64,000 nt of DNA from positions 165,430 through 229,429 of the forward strand of contig NZ_BMHY01000006.1 in assembly GCF_014641555.1 (NCBI RefSeq), read 5' to 3'. The notes under the pieces were generated by a model. It was not told the origin of the DNA. It did no database searches and saw nothing but the letters and a program-made list of their open reading frames with translations. Both the position numbers and the translations under genes were made by a program. Positions within the stretch are counted from its first letter, which is position 1; each line of letters begins with the position of its first letter. Positions 1-8,805 of the stretch are shown piece after piece. The DNA is from Paenibacillus radicis (ex Gao et al. 2016) (GTDB taxonomy: Bacteria; Bacillota; Bacilli; Paenibacillales; Paenibacillaceae).

Positions 1-7
1 CAGCAAA

Positions 8-38
8 AGAGAAGCCCCAAGAAAAACAGAGCTTCTCT
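8..38 (-). terminator. weak rho-independent terminator after aldo/keto reductase
   Basis: An 8-bp stem (agagaagc / gcttctct) with a 15-base loop is followed by a short T-run when read on the minus strand. It lies downstream of the reductase stop codon. Confidence 0.5.
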
Positions 39-86
39 GCACATAACTGCATGTATGATTAGCAAGCTTCCGCCCGCTCTATGTCA

Positions 87-977
87 TCAAACCAGTTCAG
101 CAGCCCGAGCGTTAGCCTCTACTTGGGCAGGGTCTTTGCAGCCCGGAATAACTGCCGTAACGACCGGATTCTTCAAGCACCACGCAAGCGCCCAGCTAGC
201 CATGTCGACACCTTGCGGCACTTCTTCACGCTGAATGCGTTCGACTTCCTCCAGCTTCTGCCGCGTATTCTCCGCATCATGCCGGTGACGTACGTCGGTG
301 CTGCCAAAAACAGCGCCTGGCTTGTACTTTCCGCTCAAATAACCGCTGGCAAGCGGCACTCGGGCAAGCACGCCAAGATCCTGGCGTTCGCAGGAAGGAA
401 ATACACGCTCTTCCGGCGCGCGGTCCAGCCGGTTGTAGACGACCTGAATTGCCCGCGAGTTCACTTTAGTCGACGCATCGGTCTGATGCAGGTTGTCGTT
501 GCTGCCGATCGAAGTACCGAGAAACCGGATTTTCCCCGCCTCTACCTGCTTGTTCAGCGTTTCCCAGAGCTCGTCGTTGTCAAAAGCCGCATCCGGCCCG
601 GAATGGAATTGATAAAGATCGATATAGTCAGTCTGCAGCGCTTTAAGCGAAGCATCCAGCTGGGCAACTACACCTTTGGCGTCGAATACGTCCGTACGGG
701 AAAACCGTTCATGGAAATGATGGCCGAATTTCGTCGCAAGGATCCAATCCTCGCGGTTGCGGCGGCCAATGTAGCTGCCGATCAGCGATTCCGACAGATG
801 ATCACCATAGCATTCTGCCGTATCGATGAGGTTGATGCCGAGCTCCCGCCCTTTGTCGAGAATAGCATCCGCTTCATCCTGCGTATACTCCCGGCCCCAC
901 TCGCCGCCGAACTGCCATGTTCCAATGCCAATAACCGATACATTCAAATCCGTGCTGCCAAGTCTTCTATACTTCAA
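87..977 (-). CDS. aldo/keto reductase
   Basis: NAD(P)H-dependent oxidoreductase of the aldo/keto reductase superfamily, a cytosolic TIM barrel of 296 residues. The catalytic tetrad can be read: Asp52 and Tyr57 in DTAECYGD, Lys83 in ATKFGHH and His124 in YQFHSG. I start it at a TTG (977) because aggaagagg lies just upstream; a longer frame reaches 1037 without a good ribosome site. It follows the sugar isomerase by 83 bases on the same strand and probably shares its transcript, which suggests a polyol or sugar-derivative substrate. The substrate itself cannot be read from sequence. Confidence 0.9.
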   Translation of the reverse strand: MKYRRLGSTDLNVSVIGIGTWQFGGEWGREYTQDEADAILDKGRELGINLIDTAECYGDHLSESLIGSYIGRRNREDWILATKFGHHFHERFSRTDVFDAKGVVAQLDASLKALQTDYIDLYQFHSGPDAAFDNDELWETLNKQVEAGKIRFLGTSIGSNDNLHQTDASTKVNSRAIQVVYNRLDRAPEERVFPSCERQDLGVLARVPLASGYLSGKYKPGAVFGSTDVRHRHDAENTRQKLEEVERIQREEVPQGVDMASWALAWCLKNPVVTAVIPGCKDPAQVEANARAAELV

Positions 978-1060
978 CCGATACACCTCTTCCTGTCGGA
1001 TATGTAACAACTTTATTGTACGATATCGACGGGACATGTTCCAATCCGCGCGCTTCTTTT

Positions 1061-1822
1061 TTATTCAAATCCCGCTTTTTTCAAGTTGCGGTAACTGATC
1101 GACAAGCTTTCGAATGCATCCGTCGGTCCGGCATCCCGCTCCACAAGATACCATTTCACATCCGCTTCCTCACATGCCTGGAAGATATCCGGCCACTCCA
1201 GATTGCCCTCCAGCACCTCAGCCATAATCGTCTTCTCATCGATGATTGCCATGTCCTTCAAATGAATCGCTTCTATTCTTCCTTTCATCTTCCTGATCCA
1301 ACTGCTTGGATCAGCTCCCCCCGCCTGCACCCAATACGTATCAAGGGTAAACAGAAAGCTTTCTGGATCGGTATTTTCCAGCAGCGTTTCGATACCAAGC
1401 TTGCCGTTATGCTTTTCAAATTCGAAATGATGGTTATGATAGCTGAATTTCAATCCGTTTTGCGCCAGCTCCTTGGCGATGGCATTGAATTTGGCGGCAA
1501 ATGCCACATATCCGTCTGCATTCCGGTATTCCGCAGGCAATCCTCCGATACCGGCCAGACCGCAGCCAAGCGTATGGTGATCGCGGATAAGACCGTCCAA
1601 ATCATTAACAAATCGTTCATACGGCATATGGGTCAATACGATCTGCAATCCATGGGAACGCGCGATTGCGGCCAATTCTTCTGGCGGAATCGGCCCCATC
1701 CCCGAAGCTTGAATCGTCGTATAGCCGATTTCTTTAATTTTGCGAAGCGACTGGTCGATTTCCTCCGGTGTTTTGACAAAATCGCGAATCGTATACAGTT
1801 GAGCTCCTGTTATTTTGGACAT
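1061..1822 (-). CDS. sugar phosphate isomerase/epimerase (AP-endonuclease-2 fold)
   Basis: A 253-residue TIM-barrel protein of the xylose isomerase-like / AP endonuclease family 2 superfamily. Metal-binding type motifs are visible, including YHNHHFEFE in the middle and a late HLKDM. Members of this family act on inositol, rare sugars or keto-sugars, and the exact substrate is not readable. It is the first gene of a likely two-gene unit with the aldo/keto reductase and is divergent from an AraC-family gene, the usual layout of a small inducible catabolic locus. Confidence 0.85.
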   Translation of the reverse strand: MSKITGAQLYTIRDFVKTPEEIDQSLRKIKEIGYTTIQASGMGPIPPEELAAIARSHGLQIVLTHMPYERFVNDLDGLIRDHHTLGCGLAGIGGLPAEYRNADGYVAFAAKFNAIAKELAQNGLKFSYHNHHFEFEKHNGKLGIETLLENTDPESFLFTLDTYWVQAGGADPSSWIRKMKGRIEAIHLKDMAIIDEKTIMAEVLEGNLEWPDIFQACEEADVKWYLVERDAGPTDAFESLSISYRNLKKAGFE

Positions 1823-2001
1823 CTGAATACCCGCCTTTCCATTCTTCTGATTTGCAATCTAATAAAGCGATTAGATCGGTTCCGCTACCCTTTTAGTATA
1901 ATAAAATGCAGGCTTTCTTCCATTGCGAATAACAGGATTCACATTGCAAATATAGCGGTATTCTTTTACACTAATGGCGTAGATGAAGCAGGAGGGATCG
2001 T
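1823..2001. promoter_or_regulatory. divergent promoter region, isomerase / AraC regulator
   Basis: A 179-base gap between two divergent starts must hold promoters in both directions. It contains TATA-like and AT-rich stretches, but I see no unambiguous palindrome. Confidence 0.4.
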
Positions 2002-2835
2002 ATGGGCACCGTTCGTGAATTACGTAACGATTCAATGATTTACCACTATAGCGTGGATCAGCGGCAAACAGATGAGTATGCGCTTCATTGCCATCCGTTC
2101 TATGAGCTGTTCTACTTTATTTCGGGTGAGGTCAGTTATTTAATCGAAGGGAAGCGCTACGTCCCGACACCCCATAGTCTGCTTCTCATTCCGCCGAACG
2201 TCTTTCACGGGGTGAAAATCGAGAGTACCGTTTCGTATGCGCGTTATGCGCTTCATTTTGTTCCCGATCTGCTGCCTATCGAAGTCCGGACGACGCTGCT
2301 GTCACCTTTTCATTCGGAGGGCGATTCCAATGACTTCTACTTCCCGGGTGCAGCCGATTCGAGCATGACATCCTTTTTCGAGCAGTTGATGGACTGCCTG
2401 GAGATGGATGATGACATCAGAGCGCTATCCGCGCGAATTCGATTGGAGGCGCTGCTCACTCAGTTGTTATTCATGAGCCGGTCCCGCAAGGACGGCCGGA
2501 CAGCCGAGCTTCACTCTCAAAGCATGACACCTGTGCTTGCCTATCTGAACGAGCATTTAACGACCGAAATTACACTGGATGAGCTATCCGCCCGTTTTTT
2601 TATAAGCAAGCATCATTTGAACAAAATGTTCCGCAAAGCGACCGGGACGACGATTGGCCATTATATCCTTCACAAACGTGTCGTACTGGCCAGCCAACTG
2701 ATGCAGGAGGGACATCCAGCCAGTCTTGCGGCAATGAATGCCGGATTCCAGCACTATTCTTCTTTCTACCGCGCCTATAAAAGCATTTACGGTCATTCGC
2801 CTACCGAGCGGAGCAACCAAATTACATTGCGCTAA
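2002..2835 (+). CDS. AraC-family transcriptional regulator
   Basis: A 277-residue regulator with an N-terminal cupin-type effector domain (about residues 15-90, with HCHPFYELFYF and a VFHG motif) and a C-terminal double helix-turn-helix (about 170-270, LSARFFISKHHLNKMFRKAT and a GFQHYSSFYRAYK second helix). The ATG at 2002 follows a strong AGGAGGG. It is divergent from the isomerase/reductase pair, so it probably senses a sugar and activates that unit. The effector is unknown. Confidence 0.9.
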   Translation: MGTVRELRNDSMIYHYSVDQRQTDEYALHCHPFYELFYFISGEVSYLIEGKRYVPTPHSLLLIPPNVFHGVKIESTVSYARYALHFVPDLLPIEVRTTLLSPFHSEGDSNDFYFPGAADSSMTSFFEQLMDCLEMDDDIRALSARIRLEALLTQLLFMSRSRKDGRTAELHSQSMTPVLAYLNEHLTTEITLDELSARFFISKHHLNKMFRKATGTTIGHYILHKRVVLASQLMQEGHPASLAAMNAGFQHYSSFYRAYKSIYGHSPTERSNQITLR

Positions 2836-2842
2836 TGATGCC

Positions 2843-2878
2843 AAAAAGGCCCGTACCGCATCTGCGCAGCACGAGCCT
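2843..2878 (-). terminator. terminator of the germination operon
   Basis: A hairpin (aggctcgt / acgggcct on the minus strand, one mismatch) is followed by six T residues. It lies between the convergent AraC and gerAC-like genes and terminates the latter. Confidence 0.6.
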
Positions 2879-2886
2879 ATATGAAT

Positions 2887-4050
2887 TTACACCCGCCGTT
2901 TGTATTTGCCATTATAGGCGATGCTAACGTCCACATCGATCTTCGCCAGCGAATGCTCGTCCAAAAACATAGCCGTTCCGTTTTTACTGACTTCCTTCCA
3001 AACCTTCGGGTATTTCCGGTATAGCTTTTCTTCCAGGCCAAACACGTCAACGCCGGTTTGAATGCCCGCTTCATAAGTCGTTTTAATATACTGCTGGACT
3101 TCCTTCTCGCATAAACGAACCATATCTTCGTACGACATCGGTTCGATATACTCATATAAGGCTGCCATATATCTGGCCTTCACCCGAAAGGTAACGTCCG
3201 TTCCTTTTACGACAGGCGTAATTTTCAGATTCGGAAAAGCCACGCTTACAGAACCATAGATAACACCCTTTTCGTCCTCCAACAACACTTGCACCCGGCG
3301 CATTTTCTGCTGCAGATAAGGAAAGCCAATCAGCTTTTTATGGGACATATATATAAATTTGCCCTCCCGCTCGAAAAAAGCCCCGTCGATGCGGTGCAAA
3401 CTCTGCTCTCGTTCGTTAACTGTCCAGTCCCTCTTATTAATAACGACATTGGGCAAATAAGCACGGTTTTGCTTGCCGTTCAATTCCGCTATAAATCGAA
3501 GTGCAAGAACTGGCGGATAGAGTGATTCATCCTTGTACGAGGGGAGCGGATCATGGAGGATGGAGGACAACGGTGACTCGTTAAAAATCGTGTTGGTGCT
3601 CAGCAATTCCTCGATCGAATCCCTCGTACCGTATACCCATGTCGTATAACGGGACTCCGGATACCGGCTGATCATATCAAGCACTTTATGCAAATTCCCG
3701 CTCTCAAGCAGCCTTTCGGAAAAGACGATTGAAGTAATATGCCCCCATGTTATGTGCATCTGAGCGGTTCGGTACAGTTCGTTAATTGCCATGTCCAGCG
3801 TCTTTCCGCTTCCATGGCCCAGCCAGATGTTAGGAACCTTCCCGCCGCCTCCTCCCTCACCCTTAGCTACTGTGGAAAACTCAAGCATTTGCACATATAC
3901 CGTATAAATTCCATCGGTGTAGTCAAGCCCCAGCGCTTTCGCATAGCTGTTGCTCTGAATTTCTGTCGCGCTCCAACAGCCGGTTGTCAGGAAAATTAGC
4001 ACAGCTGAGAGGAGCAGGAGTGCAATCCTTCTGAGCGTTGCAATCTTCAA
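2887..4050 (-). CDS. Ger(x)C family spore germination lipoprotein (C subunit)
   Basis: A 387-residue lipoprotein C subunit of a GerA-type nutrient germinant receptor, anchored at the spore inner membrane. An N-terminal hydrophobic signal ends in a lipobox, LTTGC, with Cys25 as the lipidated residue. The rest is typical Ger(x)C sequence, with repeated alpha/beta regions ending in DVSIAYNGKY. It begins at a TTG that overlaps the stop codon of the A-subunit gene (TTGA), so translation is coupled. It is third in the operon, after the permease and A subunit. The germinant cannot be deduced. Confidence 0.93.
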   Translation of the reverse strand: MKIATLRRIALLLLSAVLIFLTTGCWSATEIQSNSYAKALGLDYTDGIYTVYVQMLEFSTVAKGEGGGGGKVPNIWLGHGSGKTLDMAINELYRTAQMHITWGHITSIVFSERLLESGNLHKVLDMISRYPESRYTTWVYGTRDSIEELLSTNTIFNESPLSSILHDPLPSYKDESLYPPVLALRFIAELNGKQNRAYLPNVVINKRDWTVNEREQSLHRIDGAFFEREGKFIYMSHKKLIGFPYLQQKMRRVQVLLEDEKGVIYGSVSVAFPNLKITPVVKGTDVTFRVKARYMAALYEYIEPMSYEDMVRLCEKEVQQYIKTTYEAGIQTGVDVFGLEEKLYRKYPKVWKEVSKNGTAMFLDEHSLAKIDVDVSIAYNGKYKRRV

Positions 4051-5630
4051 TTGCCCTCATCCTTCCTCGGCGACTTCGTCTCGAGATAAAGAGGGCGGCG
4101 TTTATTCCAACTACGCGGCAGCTTGAACAAAGCGGCGTAAGCTTGCTTGATGTTAAGCGGACTGAGCGGAGCCAGATAGGGAACGCCAAATGATTCCAGA
4201 CCCGTCAGGTAGATCAGAAATAAAATCAGCGACAATATGAACCCGTATATGCCAAGCGTCGCGCTCAAAATGAACGTAACGAACCGGATAATGATCAACG
4301 AGCTCGACATGACCTGATTGACGACCGTCGCTCCGGCAACGATTGTGACGGCTACCACAACAATCATAAGCGGGGAGACGATTCCGGCACGAATCGCCGA
4401 TTCCCCGATGATAAGTCCGCCAACGACCGTCAGCGTCTGACCAATCGCCATTGGCAGCCTGACGCCCGCTTCACGGAACAGCTCCATCAGAATCATAATC
4501 AAGCACATCTCGACCCCCGTCTCCATCGGCAACCCCATCCGTCCGGTTGATACCGTGACGACAAGCGAGAACGGCACCTGATCCATATGAAAGGTCGTCA
4601 GCGCGATATAGAATCCCGGCAGAAACAAGGTGATGAATAAGCCCATAAACCGCAACAGCCGGCCAATATTAACCGAGAACAACGGAAAGTTGGCATCCTC
4701 CGGCGATTTGAGCAGTAGAAACAGATTAACGGGGCCGATGATCGCACTGGGATTCCCGTCCACGATAATGACAAAGCGGCCGTTGATTAGACATTCAGCT
4801 GCAAAATCAGGCCTGCCGGTATAGTGGGTTACCGGAAAAAGCGTAAATTGCAGCGGTGAGAGCAGCTCCTCTAATTGATTGGAAGTTAAGAGCCTCTCCA
4901 CCTTAATGGTCTGCAGCTTCTGGTGAACATGCTGGATCATTTCATCGTTTGCGATATTACGCATATAGAGCAGAGCCACTTTATTGGCGGTAAGCGTGCC
5001 GATTACTTCAAACTTACAGGCCAGCTCGGAGGTCCGAAGGCGCGTCCGGATCAGCGCTACATTAACGGCGAGCGGCTCAATGAAGCCGTCGCCGGAGCCG
5101 CGAATCGTCACCTCGGTTTTGGATTGCTCCGGGGCCCGTGTCGGGATGTTAGAAATATCAATGCTCCACATCGCTTGCAGCGAAGGAATGCAGAACAGCA
5201 TATGTCCCTCGAAGACACGAACGGCCATCGCTTCCGCACCGAACTGGCTTGTGTTAGGATCTACCTGCACCCATACGAGATTGGCTTCGTTCTCGACATC
5301 GGCTACCCGCAAATACTTCGTTTTCTCGAATATCCGGTTCAGCTCGGGAATAATGACATCATTAATCATATTCGTCTCTGCCATCCCGCAGTTATAGACG
5401 ATAACAGCCGCTACGGGCGGATTGCCTACGCGATGACTATCGACGATAACATCATCGCAATAAGAAAAAAACTGCTCCAGTGTCCGCTGCGACATATGGA
5501 AAGGCTTCTGCTTCTGCCCATCCTTGCCATTTCCGCTGCCGTCATTACTGAGACTGCCTTTTACATTGCTGTTGCGATCAGCTTCTTTGCTCTTGCCGCT
5601 TGCGCTGCCCTTTGCGTCTTTTTCTTTCAT
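4047..5630 (-). CDS. GerA family spore germination protein (A subunit)
   Basis: A 527-residue A subunit of a GerA-type receptor. A hydrophilic Lys/Ser/Gly-rich N-terminus (about 1-45) precedes the soluble N-domain (about 50-300) and then five or so membrane helices (about 300-490), including the conserved PGFYIALTTFH and TGRMGLPMETGVE segments. The ATG directly follows the TAA of the permease gene with no gap and uses an SD (gaggtgg) inside that gene, so the two are coupled. The low-complexity N-terminus is common in this family and varies between paralogues. Confidence 0.95.
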   Translation of the reverse strand: MKEKDAKGSASGKSKEADRNSNVKGSLSNDGSGNGKDGQKQKPFHMSQRTLEQFFSYCDDVIVDSHRVGNPPVAAVIVYNCGMAETNMINDVIIPELNRIFEKTKYLRVADVENEANLVWVQVDPNTSQFGAEAMAVRVFEGHMLFCIPSLQAMWSIDISNIPTRAPEQSKTEVTIRGSGDGFIEPLAVNVALIRTRLRTSELACKFEVIGTLTANKVALLYMRNIANDEMIQHVHQKLQTIKVERLLTSNQLEELLSPLQFTLFPVTHYTGRPDFAAECLINGRFVIIVDGNPSAIIGPVNLFLLLKSPEDANFPLFSVNIGRLLRFMGLFITLFLPGFYIALTTFHMDQVPFSLVVTVSTGRMGLPMETGVEMCLIMILMELFREAGVRLPMAIGQTLTVVGGLIIGESAIRAGIVSPLMIVVVAVTIVAGATVVNQVMSSSLIIIRFVTFILSATLGIYGFILSLILFLIYLTGLESFGVPYLAPLSPLNIKQAYAALFKLPRSWNKRRPLYLETKSPRKDEGN

Positions 5631-6722
5631 TTATGCCACCTCTTTATCTTCTTTGCGCCACCACCCGAGAAGCGCGAGCAGAATGGTTAAGCTGTAAGCG
5701 TAAATAAGCACAGCAGGAAACTGAATATGGTTCACATATTCATAGACAAGATCGATACGCCACCAAATAATCGAGAATCCGCACATAATCGCCGTGATAC
5801 ATGCAATAGCAATCATCCGTTTATGAGGACGGCGTACGTCCAGCAAATCCACAATGAGGTACATCGCTATTGCAATTCGGGCAAAAGATCCGCTCAGCCA
5901 TTGGTAGATCGATAAAAAATCGACATGCTGCAGCAGCTTGCCGACGTTAACCAGCTTCCACTGGTCAAAGGGAGTAATCCGCTGCTTCATCGCTTCTTCC
6001 GGGCCAAACTCCGTTATCCCCCCAATTGTCGGACCTAGCGTAATGCCGATCATAAAGATGCCGAGTATGAGCAAATGCCATAGCTTTACCTTGCTTTTAA
6101 TTTCATGCTGGAACAACAGCAGCGTCCACACCTCGACCATCCCGGCCAACGCATAGATCATCCCTTGCCAGACAGGTTCAACGCCATGCTCCAGCATCGG
6201 GAGCAGCTGATTATAGTTTTTATATTTCGTATTGGCCCCCATGACGAAATAACCGAGAAAAATAACAAAGGGCAGCAGGATAGCAGAGGTCATCGCAATC
6301 GTAGGCAATCCCCTTATTGCAGCCAGCGCCGACACTAGCGCGCCTCCTATAACCACAATAGATAACGGTGTAAATTGTAAGTAAGTGGCTACCGTCCAGT
6401 TAGAGGTTTCGAACAGCGTATGGGTTCCGAGGATGAGCAGCAGCAGCGCCGCTGACAAGCGAAGTATCCATGACGGCACGATGCCGAATTGACGGGCAAC
6501 CCAATCCGTCAGCCTTTGCCCGTGAACCCTTTTCATCACCACATACATAAGTATCATGAACAAAATAAAAAACGGGCCAGCCGCAATAATAGACAGCCAG
6601 GCATCCCGGCCCGCAGCATCCAATATAGCTGGGATGGCCAATACATGGCAGATTAAGCCGGCGCCAAGCATGATGATCGAGAACGCAAGCCAGACCGAAA
6701 TCAGCTTATTGCCATGGTTCAT
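5631..6722 (-). CDS. GerAB/ArcD-type endospore germination permease (B subunit)
   Basis: A 363-residue integral membrane protein of the amino acid/polyamine/organocation superfamily, with about ten hydrophobic helices along its length. It is the presumed ligand-binding B subunit of the receptor. The ATG follows AAGGAGG by seven bases. It is the first gene of the operon, so the order here is B-A-C rather than the common A-B-C. The gene is intact and of usual length. Confidence 0.93.
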   Translation of the reverse strand: MNHGNKLISVWLAFSIIMLGAGLICHVLAIPAILDAAGRDAWLSIIAAGPFFILFMILMYVVMKRVHGQRLTDWVARQFGIVPSWILRLSAALLLLILGTHTLFETSNWTVATYLQFTPLSIVVIGGALVSALAAIRGLPTIAMTSAILLPFVIFLGYFVMGANTKYKNYNQLLPMLEHGVEPVWQGMIYALAGMVEVWTLLLFQHEIKSKVKLWHLLILGIFMIGITLGPTIGGITEFGPEEAMKQRITPFDQWKLVNVGKLLQHVDFLSIYQWLSGSFARIAIAMYLIVDLLDVRRPHKRMIAIACITAIMCGFSIIWWRIDLVYEYVNHIQFPAVLIYAYSLTILLALLGWWRKEDKEVA

Positions 6723-6790
6723 GAGCCATCCTCCTTATGTTGACAAGTTATTTCTTATCATTCCAAATTTTAGCTGGGCTATTCCTGCAA

Positions 6791-6842
6791 AAAAGAAGAG
6801 GATGCCCTTCCGAGTAGTAATCTACTCGAGGAACATCCTCTT
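6791..6842 (-). terminator. terminator of the ATP-grasp/alpha-E/transglutaminase operon
   Basis: A long hairpin has an outer stem aagaggatg / catcctctt and an inner stem cgagtag / ctactcg. On the minus strand it is followed by a T-rich tract. It sits downstream of the transglutaminase-like gene. Confidence 0.75.
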
Positions 6843-6875
6843 ATATAACAAGTGCAGCAACATTCTTCTGACCGC

Positions 6876-7763
6876 TCAATCCTCCACTTTCCGCACATCG
6901 ACGGTCACCTTAAGCTTCTGCTCGCCGTTGCCTCGGTAGACGCCTTTTACCGGAACAATATCCTTATAGTCGCGCCCATGACCCAGCTTCACATAACGCT
7001 CGCCAACCGGCGCCTCGTTAGTTGGATCGAAGCTGCACCAGCCAAGTGACGGCACATAAGCTTCCACCCAGGCATGGGAGGCTTGCTCGAAATCGGCGAT
7101 TCCGCCTTGAAGATCGCCAACGAAATGATAGCCGCTCACATAGCGCGCTGGAATGCTGTGCGCCCGGCAGCAAGCAATCATCAGATGAGCGAAATCCTGG
7201 CATACACCCCGCTTCCGCTCGATCATATCGCTCGCTTTCGTTTTCACCGTCGTCGCTTCCGGGTCGTAAATGAACTGAACCCGAATGCTGCTGGACAAAG
7301 CAGACAACCAACCCATTACGCTAATATCGGTCTCTTCCTTATCGCTGATGCTGAAGGCAAAGCTCTCGACTTCAGGCGTCACGCCGGTGTATTCAGTCTC
7401 CAGCAGAAACTCAGCAAACCGGTTGGCCGCTTCCTCCGTTTCCAGCCATGCCCATGCTTCCCGCGCCAGTCTGCCATTCAACAGAGCAGCTTGCTCCTCC
7501 GGGCTTGGCGCATTTGTCGTGACGACGGTCATTTGCGTCCGGATCGTCAGCTTGCGGTGCATCGGATTGACGGAGAAGGAATGAACCCGATTACCGAAAT
7601 AATCCTCATAGCTGAATAGAGAAGCGTTGGGCTCGATCCAGATCGCCTGCTGGTAGCAGGACTGGCGCTCGTTCGTGCTTGGCGTCAGACGGATTTCATT
7701 GACACTGTCCGTTACCGGTGCCTCGTATTCGTATTGCGTCACATGTGAAATATTCAGCTTCAT
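6876..7763 (-). CDS. transglutaminase-like cysteine protease family protein
   Basis: A 295-residue protein with an N-terminal beta domain (about 1-90) typical of bacterial transglutaminase-like proteins and a core holding the triad Cys188 (RGVCQDFAH), His230 (SHAWVEAY) and Asp246 (FDPTNEAP). Proteins of this class cleave or form isopeptide-type bonds. The ATG overlaps the stop codon of the alpha-E gene (ATGA), so the two are translationally coupled. It is the last gene of a three-gene operon with an alpha-E protein and a circularly permuted ATP-grasp. By inference it trims or transfers a peptide made by the ATP-grasp enzyme. No signal peptide is visible. Confidence 0.9.
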   Translation of the reverse strand: MKLNISHVTQYEYEAPVTDSVNEIRLTPSTNERQSCYQQAIWIEPNASLFSYEDYFGNRVHSFSVNPMHRKLTIRTQMTVVTTNAPSPEEQAALLNGRLAREAWAWLETEEAANRFAEFLLETEYTGVTPEVESFAFSISDKEETDISVMGWLSALSSSIRVQFIYDPEATTVKTKASDMIERKRGVCQDFAHLMIACCRAHSIPARYVSGYHFVGDLQGGIADFEQASHAWVEAYVPSLGWCSFDPTNEAPVGERYVKLGHGRDYKDIVPVKGVYRGNGEQKLKVTVDVRKVED

Positions 7764-8755
7764 GCGCTTGCTTCCCCCATTCGAAAAAAGGTTTTCGCAA
7801 ACGCAACCCCCATCGTCTCGCACGCTTCCAGCAGATGGCTGACAATCAAACCGTTACGGTCGACGATCATATCATCATGCTCCAGACAAGCCAAATCCGC
7901 CTTCACCTTTCCAACCTGCCGGATGACTTTCTCATGAGCAACCCGAAGCTGCTTATCCTGCAGCTCGATCATGCGCATATGCTCATCCAGCGAATGAAAA
8001 GCGAAGTGAACGGAACGCGGAAAGGCCGCATTCAACACGACGAATTCAACAATCGATTCCACCGACATCCCATCTGCGTAAAATCGTCGGAAGGACTGAT
8101 AGCCGCTCACCGATTTCAATACCGCTTGCAGGTACGGGTAAGCGCCCGCATTATTCCAGCCGTCTCCGCTTGCCGCGTTGCCGACCGCTTTAATGATGCG
8201 CAGCGTATTTTCCGCACGTTCCAGATACCGTCCGCATTCGATGAAATGCCATTCATTCTCCCGAGGCATAACGGACTGGCAGAAGCCCTGAAACAGAGCG
8301 GTCCACTCCCGAATGCGGCCATAGAACAAATGCGGCGATTCGCGCATGAGATCGTCTGGCTGCTTCTCCCTCAGCCATAAGTAAAAGGCGTTGATCGTAT
8401 CCCACAGCTCGCTTGGCACCTTCTCGCGGATGGTTCTTAAATTGCCTCTGGCATGGCTCACACAGGACACAAGGGAATTGGCATTGTCGCGGTCGAGCGT
8501 AATGTAATGGAGAACATCTTGTTCGCTATAGGCGCCATATTGTCCTTCATAGGAATCTCTGCTGCCCAGCGCATCAACGATTCGCGTCCATTTGCAAGGC
8601 GCATCCACAGCTTCGCCCCCGGGACCGCGTGCTTCCAAACCGCGTTCATCCTCTGCCTGCAGATGGTAGTGAACGTCAATCAATCTTGCGTGATTTTCCG
8701 CGCGTTCCATATAGCGGCCAATCCAGAATAAAGCTTCCGCATTACGATTAAGCAT
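7760..8755 (-). CDS. alpha-E domain-containing protein (DUF403)
   Basis: A 331-residue all-alpha protein. It opens with the family signature LFWIGRYMERAENHARLID and has a second, similar segment later (ECGRYLERAENTLRIIKAV), so the fold looks internally repeated. The ATG at 8755 follows GGAGGGG. The biochemical role of alpha-E proteins is unknown. They are regularly encoded beside circularly permuted ATP-grasp and transglutaminase-like genes, as here, and may act as a scaffold or substrate-handling subunit. Its 4-base overlap with the next gene supports a joint function. Confidence 0.9.
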   Translation of the reverse strand: MLNRNAEALFWIGRYMERAENHARLIDVHYHLQAEDERGLEARGPGGEAVDAPCKWTRIVDALGSRDSYEGQYGAYSEQDVLHYITLDRDNANSLVSCVSHARGNLRTIREKVPSELWDTINAFYLWLREKQPDDLMRESPHLFYGRIREWTALFQGFCQSVMPRENEWHFIECGRYLERAENTLRIIKAVGNAASGDGWNNAGAYPYLQAVLKSVSGYQSFRRFYADGMSVESIVEFVVLNAAFPRSVHFAFHSLDEHMRMIELQDKQLRVAHEKVIRQVGKVKADLACLEHDDMIVDRNGLIVSHLLEACETMGVAFAKTFFRMGEASA

Positions 8756-8805
8756 AGCGACCCCTCCATTTCTTCGACCTCGACCGAGGTTCCTTATTGA
8801 CCGTT

